In this document: piece after piece, positions 62,568 to 64,000 of the stretch
How positions within the stretch are numbered: position 1 is the stretch's first letter
Layout: each line of letters starts with the position of its first letter
Assembly (NCBI RefSeq): GCF_001486165.1
Contig: NZ_LN908976.1
Coordinates: forward strand, 677,549-741,548
Source of the DNA: Bittarella massiliensis (ex Durand et al. 2017)
GTDB lineage: Bacteria; Bacillota; Clostridia; Oscillospirales; Ruminococcaceae
Reading direction: 5' to 3'
DNA length: 64,000 nucleotides
Notes under the pieces: model-generated
Told to the model about the DNA's origin: nothing
What the model saw: only the letters and a program-made list of their open reading frames with translations
Databases searched by the model: none
Position numbers and translations under genes: made by a program

Positions 62568-63685
62568 CTTCTCCTCCTCCAACTCCTGCTCTGTATGCCG
62601 ACAGCGGCCGTTCCATCCCCGTTCCCGGGCAGGGGTGCCGCTGTTCCCCTTTCGACACCTTACCCGCCCTGCTTTGCAAATAAACCACCAGCGCCGTACG
62701 CCTCCACTCGCCGCAAGGGAATGGTTTTTTTGCCAATCGCCCTGTATTCCGGAGTAGGGCCCCTTCAACCGTCAAAATTCTCTATTAAAGCACTACTATC
62801 GTCCAATTGTTTAACTGGAATATAAATAAGAATACCAATTCCCGCGCTTTTTGTAAAGCGAATTTCATTCAAAATAGCCAATGTTGTCGAATATTGAAAG
62901 AACTTGTGATTCTTCTCTCCGCCAATTCGCCCTTTTCTGCTCTTCTCTTTCTATACCTTGCCAGGACACTCCCTATGTTCGGCGGTGCGCACAGTGACTG
63001 GACGCTCTACAACTGCCTCTCTTCCCCAGTTCTGGTTGGTTCCCACCCCAAACCAGCTGCTCATCGAGCGACGGTTTTCCCCTTCTCTTTCGTTCCCCCC
63101 TTCAGGCAACAGGGGGGTCACATCAAAAAAGGGCGATAAATCAGCCTTTCTCCTGTTGCAAAAAAGGGGGTCCTTTAGGCAAAAAGCGGCGCTTTTTTCT
63201 ATCCTCGTTTTCTCCATATCGCCGTAAAACCATTCTCTATATAAGGAAAGAGCCGAAGCAACAGAAACAGTTATCCCGCTTATCTGTCGACATTTAGGGG
63301 GGAAACTTGTCCCTCTGCCGGAGGGGGCTCTGTCGCACAGGGGGGAGGGCCCATTCTTCCCTCTAAAAAAGCTCTGATCCTCTGCCGCCCTGCCGCTGCT
63401 CTTTCTTGAGTCAGGCTCTCCGCTGCGCCAGGGGCCTGGGTCTGAGAAAGTTTTAAAAGGACATCATACTGGCAAGTCCTTCAAAAAGCACTGGAAATCC
63501 TTCCACTCGTGTCGCTTGTCCCCTGCACCACAGCCCGCGAACAGGCATGATGCGCTGGGAAGATATTTCGATATAGTGAGGTTTCTCCTCATTTCTCGCT
63601 TCGCTTGATGTTTGAACCCAAAGCCTCTTTGCGCTCCCTGGCCCAAAATGATAAATTCCGGCTAGATAAAACATATCAAGGCAGC
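62568..63685. other. 1.1-kb interval with no recognised gene
   Basis: Short open frames exist on both strands but none has a good ribosome site, family match or consistent codon use. A minus-strand frame near 63453-63674 (FYLAGIYHFGPGSAKRLW) is the most protein-like but is not recognised. AT-rich sequence at 62760-62900 may hold the bactofilin promoter; no clear pair of boxes was found. Confidence 0.4.
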
Positions 63686-63717
63686 AAAAAAGACCATCCT
63701 TTCGGATGGTCTTTTTT
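63686..63717 (-). terminator. Terminator of the rRNA operon
   Basis: GACCATCC pairs with GGATGGTC; T-run on the minus strand (and a T-run on the plus). Confidence 0.9.
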
Positions 63718-63719
63718 GT

Positions 63720-63835
<116 letters not shown>

Positions 63836-63900
63836 TGTGCTGCAAAAATACAGCTTGAAAACTGAATAAAGGGGAATAGACTGAATGAGAACCGCTTCAC

Positions 63901-64000
63901 AAGGTCAAGCCCTCGACCGATTAGTACTGCCCAGCTCAACACGTCACCGTGCGTACACCTGCAGCCTATCTACCTCGTAGTCTTCAAGGGGTCTTACCTG
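63901..64000 (-). rRNA. rrl: 23S ribosomal RNA (3' end only; gene continues beyond the window)
   Basis: The minus strand reads AGGTAAGACCCCTTGAAGAC, GTTGAGCTGGGCAGTACTAA and ends TCGAGGGCTTGACCTT, the conserved 3' end of bacterial 23S rRNA. The last 100 bases of the gene are present. The 63836-63900 spacer to 5S contains no tRNA. Confidence 0.96.

Noticed and set aside
63836..63900. tRNA gene in the 23S-5S spacer
   Set aside because: The 65-base spacer has no cloverleaf or TpsiC-like block. No tRNA gene or CRISPR array was found anywhere in the window.

Overview
The window is GC-rich DNA from a spore-forming Gram-positive bacterium of the class Clostridia, most likely the order Oscillospirales (inference from gene content, base composition and gene order; no species is claimed). 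The spore genes gpr, spoVAC-spoVAD-spoVAE, a spoIIQ-like M23 gene and spoIIID, the paired glgC/glgD, the separate AccA/AccD carboxyltransferase subunits and the ribosomal RNA sequences all fit this. Shine-Dalgarno sequences are strong and sigma-A-like promoters are easy to see.

Layout. 1-6.4 kb: gpr (cut by the left edge) diverges from rpsT, followed by the spoVA operon, a lipoprotein, the SpoIIQ-like protein, SpoIIID and an orphan priming sugar transferase behind an unusual leader. 6.5-9.1 kb: a DUF1846 protein and a ROK glucokinase. 9.2-14.1 kb: a leftward operon of a small secreted protein plus a three-gene ABC transporter, and a membrane-anchored unknown. 14.6-22.5 kb: fatty-acid synthesis, with fabD-marR leftward and fabG-fabF-accB-fabZ-accC-accD-accA rightward from two promoters that share one -10 box. 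22.6-25.3 kb: a c-di-GMP-I riboswitch ahead of a membrane diguanylate cyclase whose signal peptide is one base out of frame. 25.4-31.8 kb: a GntR regulator, a zinc-ribbon/CD225 protein, a polar amino-acid ABC transporter, a metallo-beta-lactamase-fold hydrolase and a patatin-like lipase. 31.8-34.2 kb: an ECF sigma/anti-sigma operon of four genes, each overlapping the next by exactly 14 bp. 34.2-35.2 kb: a non-coding purine-rich stretch and a free-standing 5S rRNA gene.

35.4-53.3 kb is glycogen and maltodextrin metabolism: malQ and a phosphoglucomutase rightward, and glgB-glgC-glgD-glgA-glgP-GH13 leftward. Together they interconvert glucose-6-P, glucose-1-P, ADP-glucose, glycogen and maltodextrins. 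Between the two halves lie a 1076-residue surface protein and a decayed IS200/IS605 transposase. 53.9-59.8 kb holds a 1936-residue surface protein of repeated domains. 60.4-62.6 kb holds a polysaccharide deacetylase and two bactofilins. The right edge is the 3' end of a leftward rRNA operon (23S then 5S).

The most interesting signal is a leader module present twice, ahead of the sugar transferase (5389-5597) and ahead of the giant surface protein (59773-59978). In both, a good promoter is followed 16-17 bases later by an inverted repeat with a shared core, and the repeat encloses an intrinsic terminator that faces the gene. Flipping the enclosed segment would move the U-tract to the wrong side of the hairpin, so the module could be a DNA-inversion switch working through a terminator. 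An RNA-level or operator role is the alternative.
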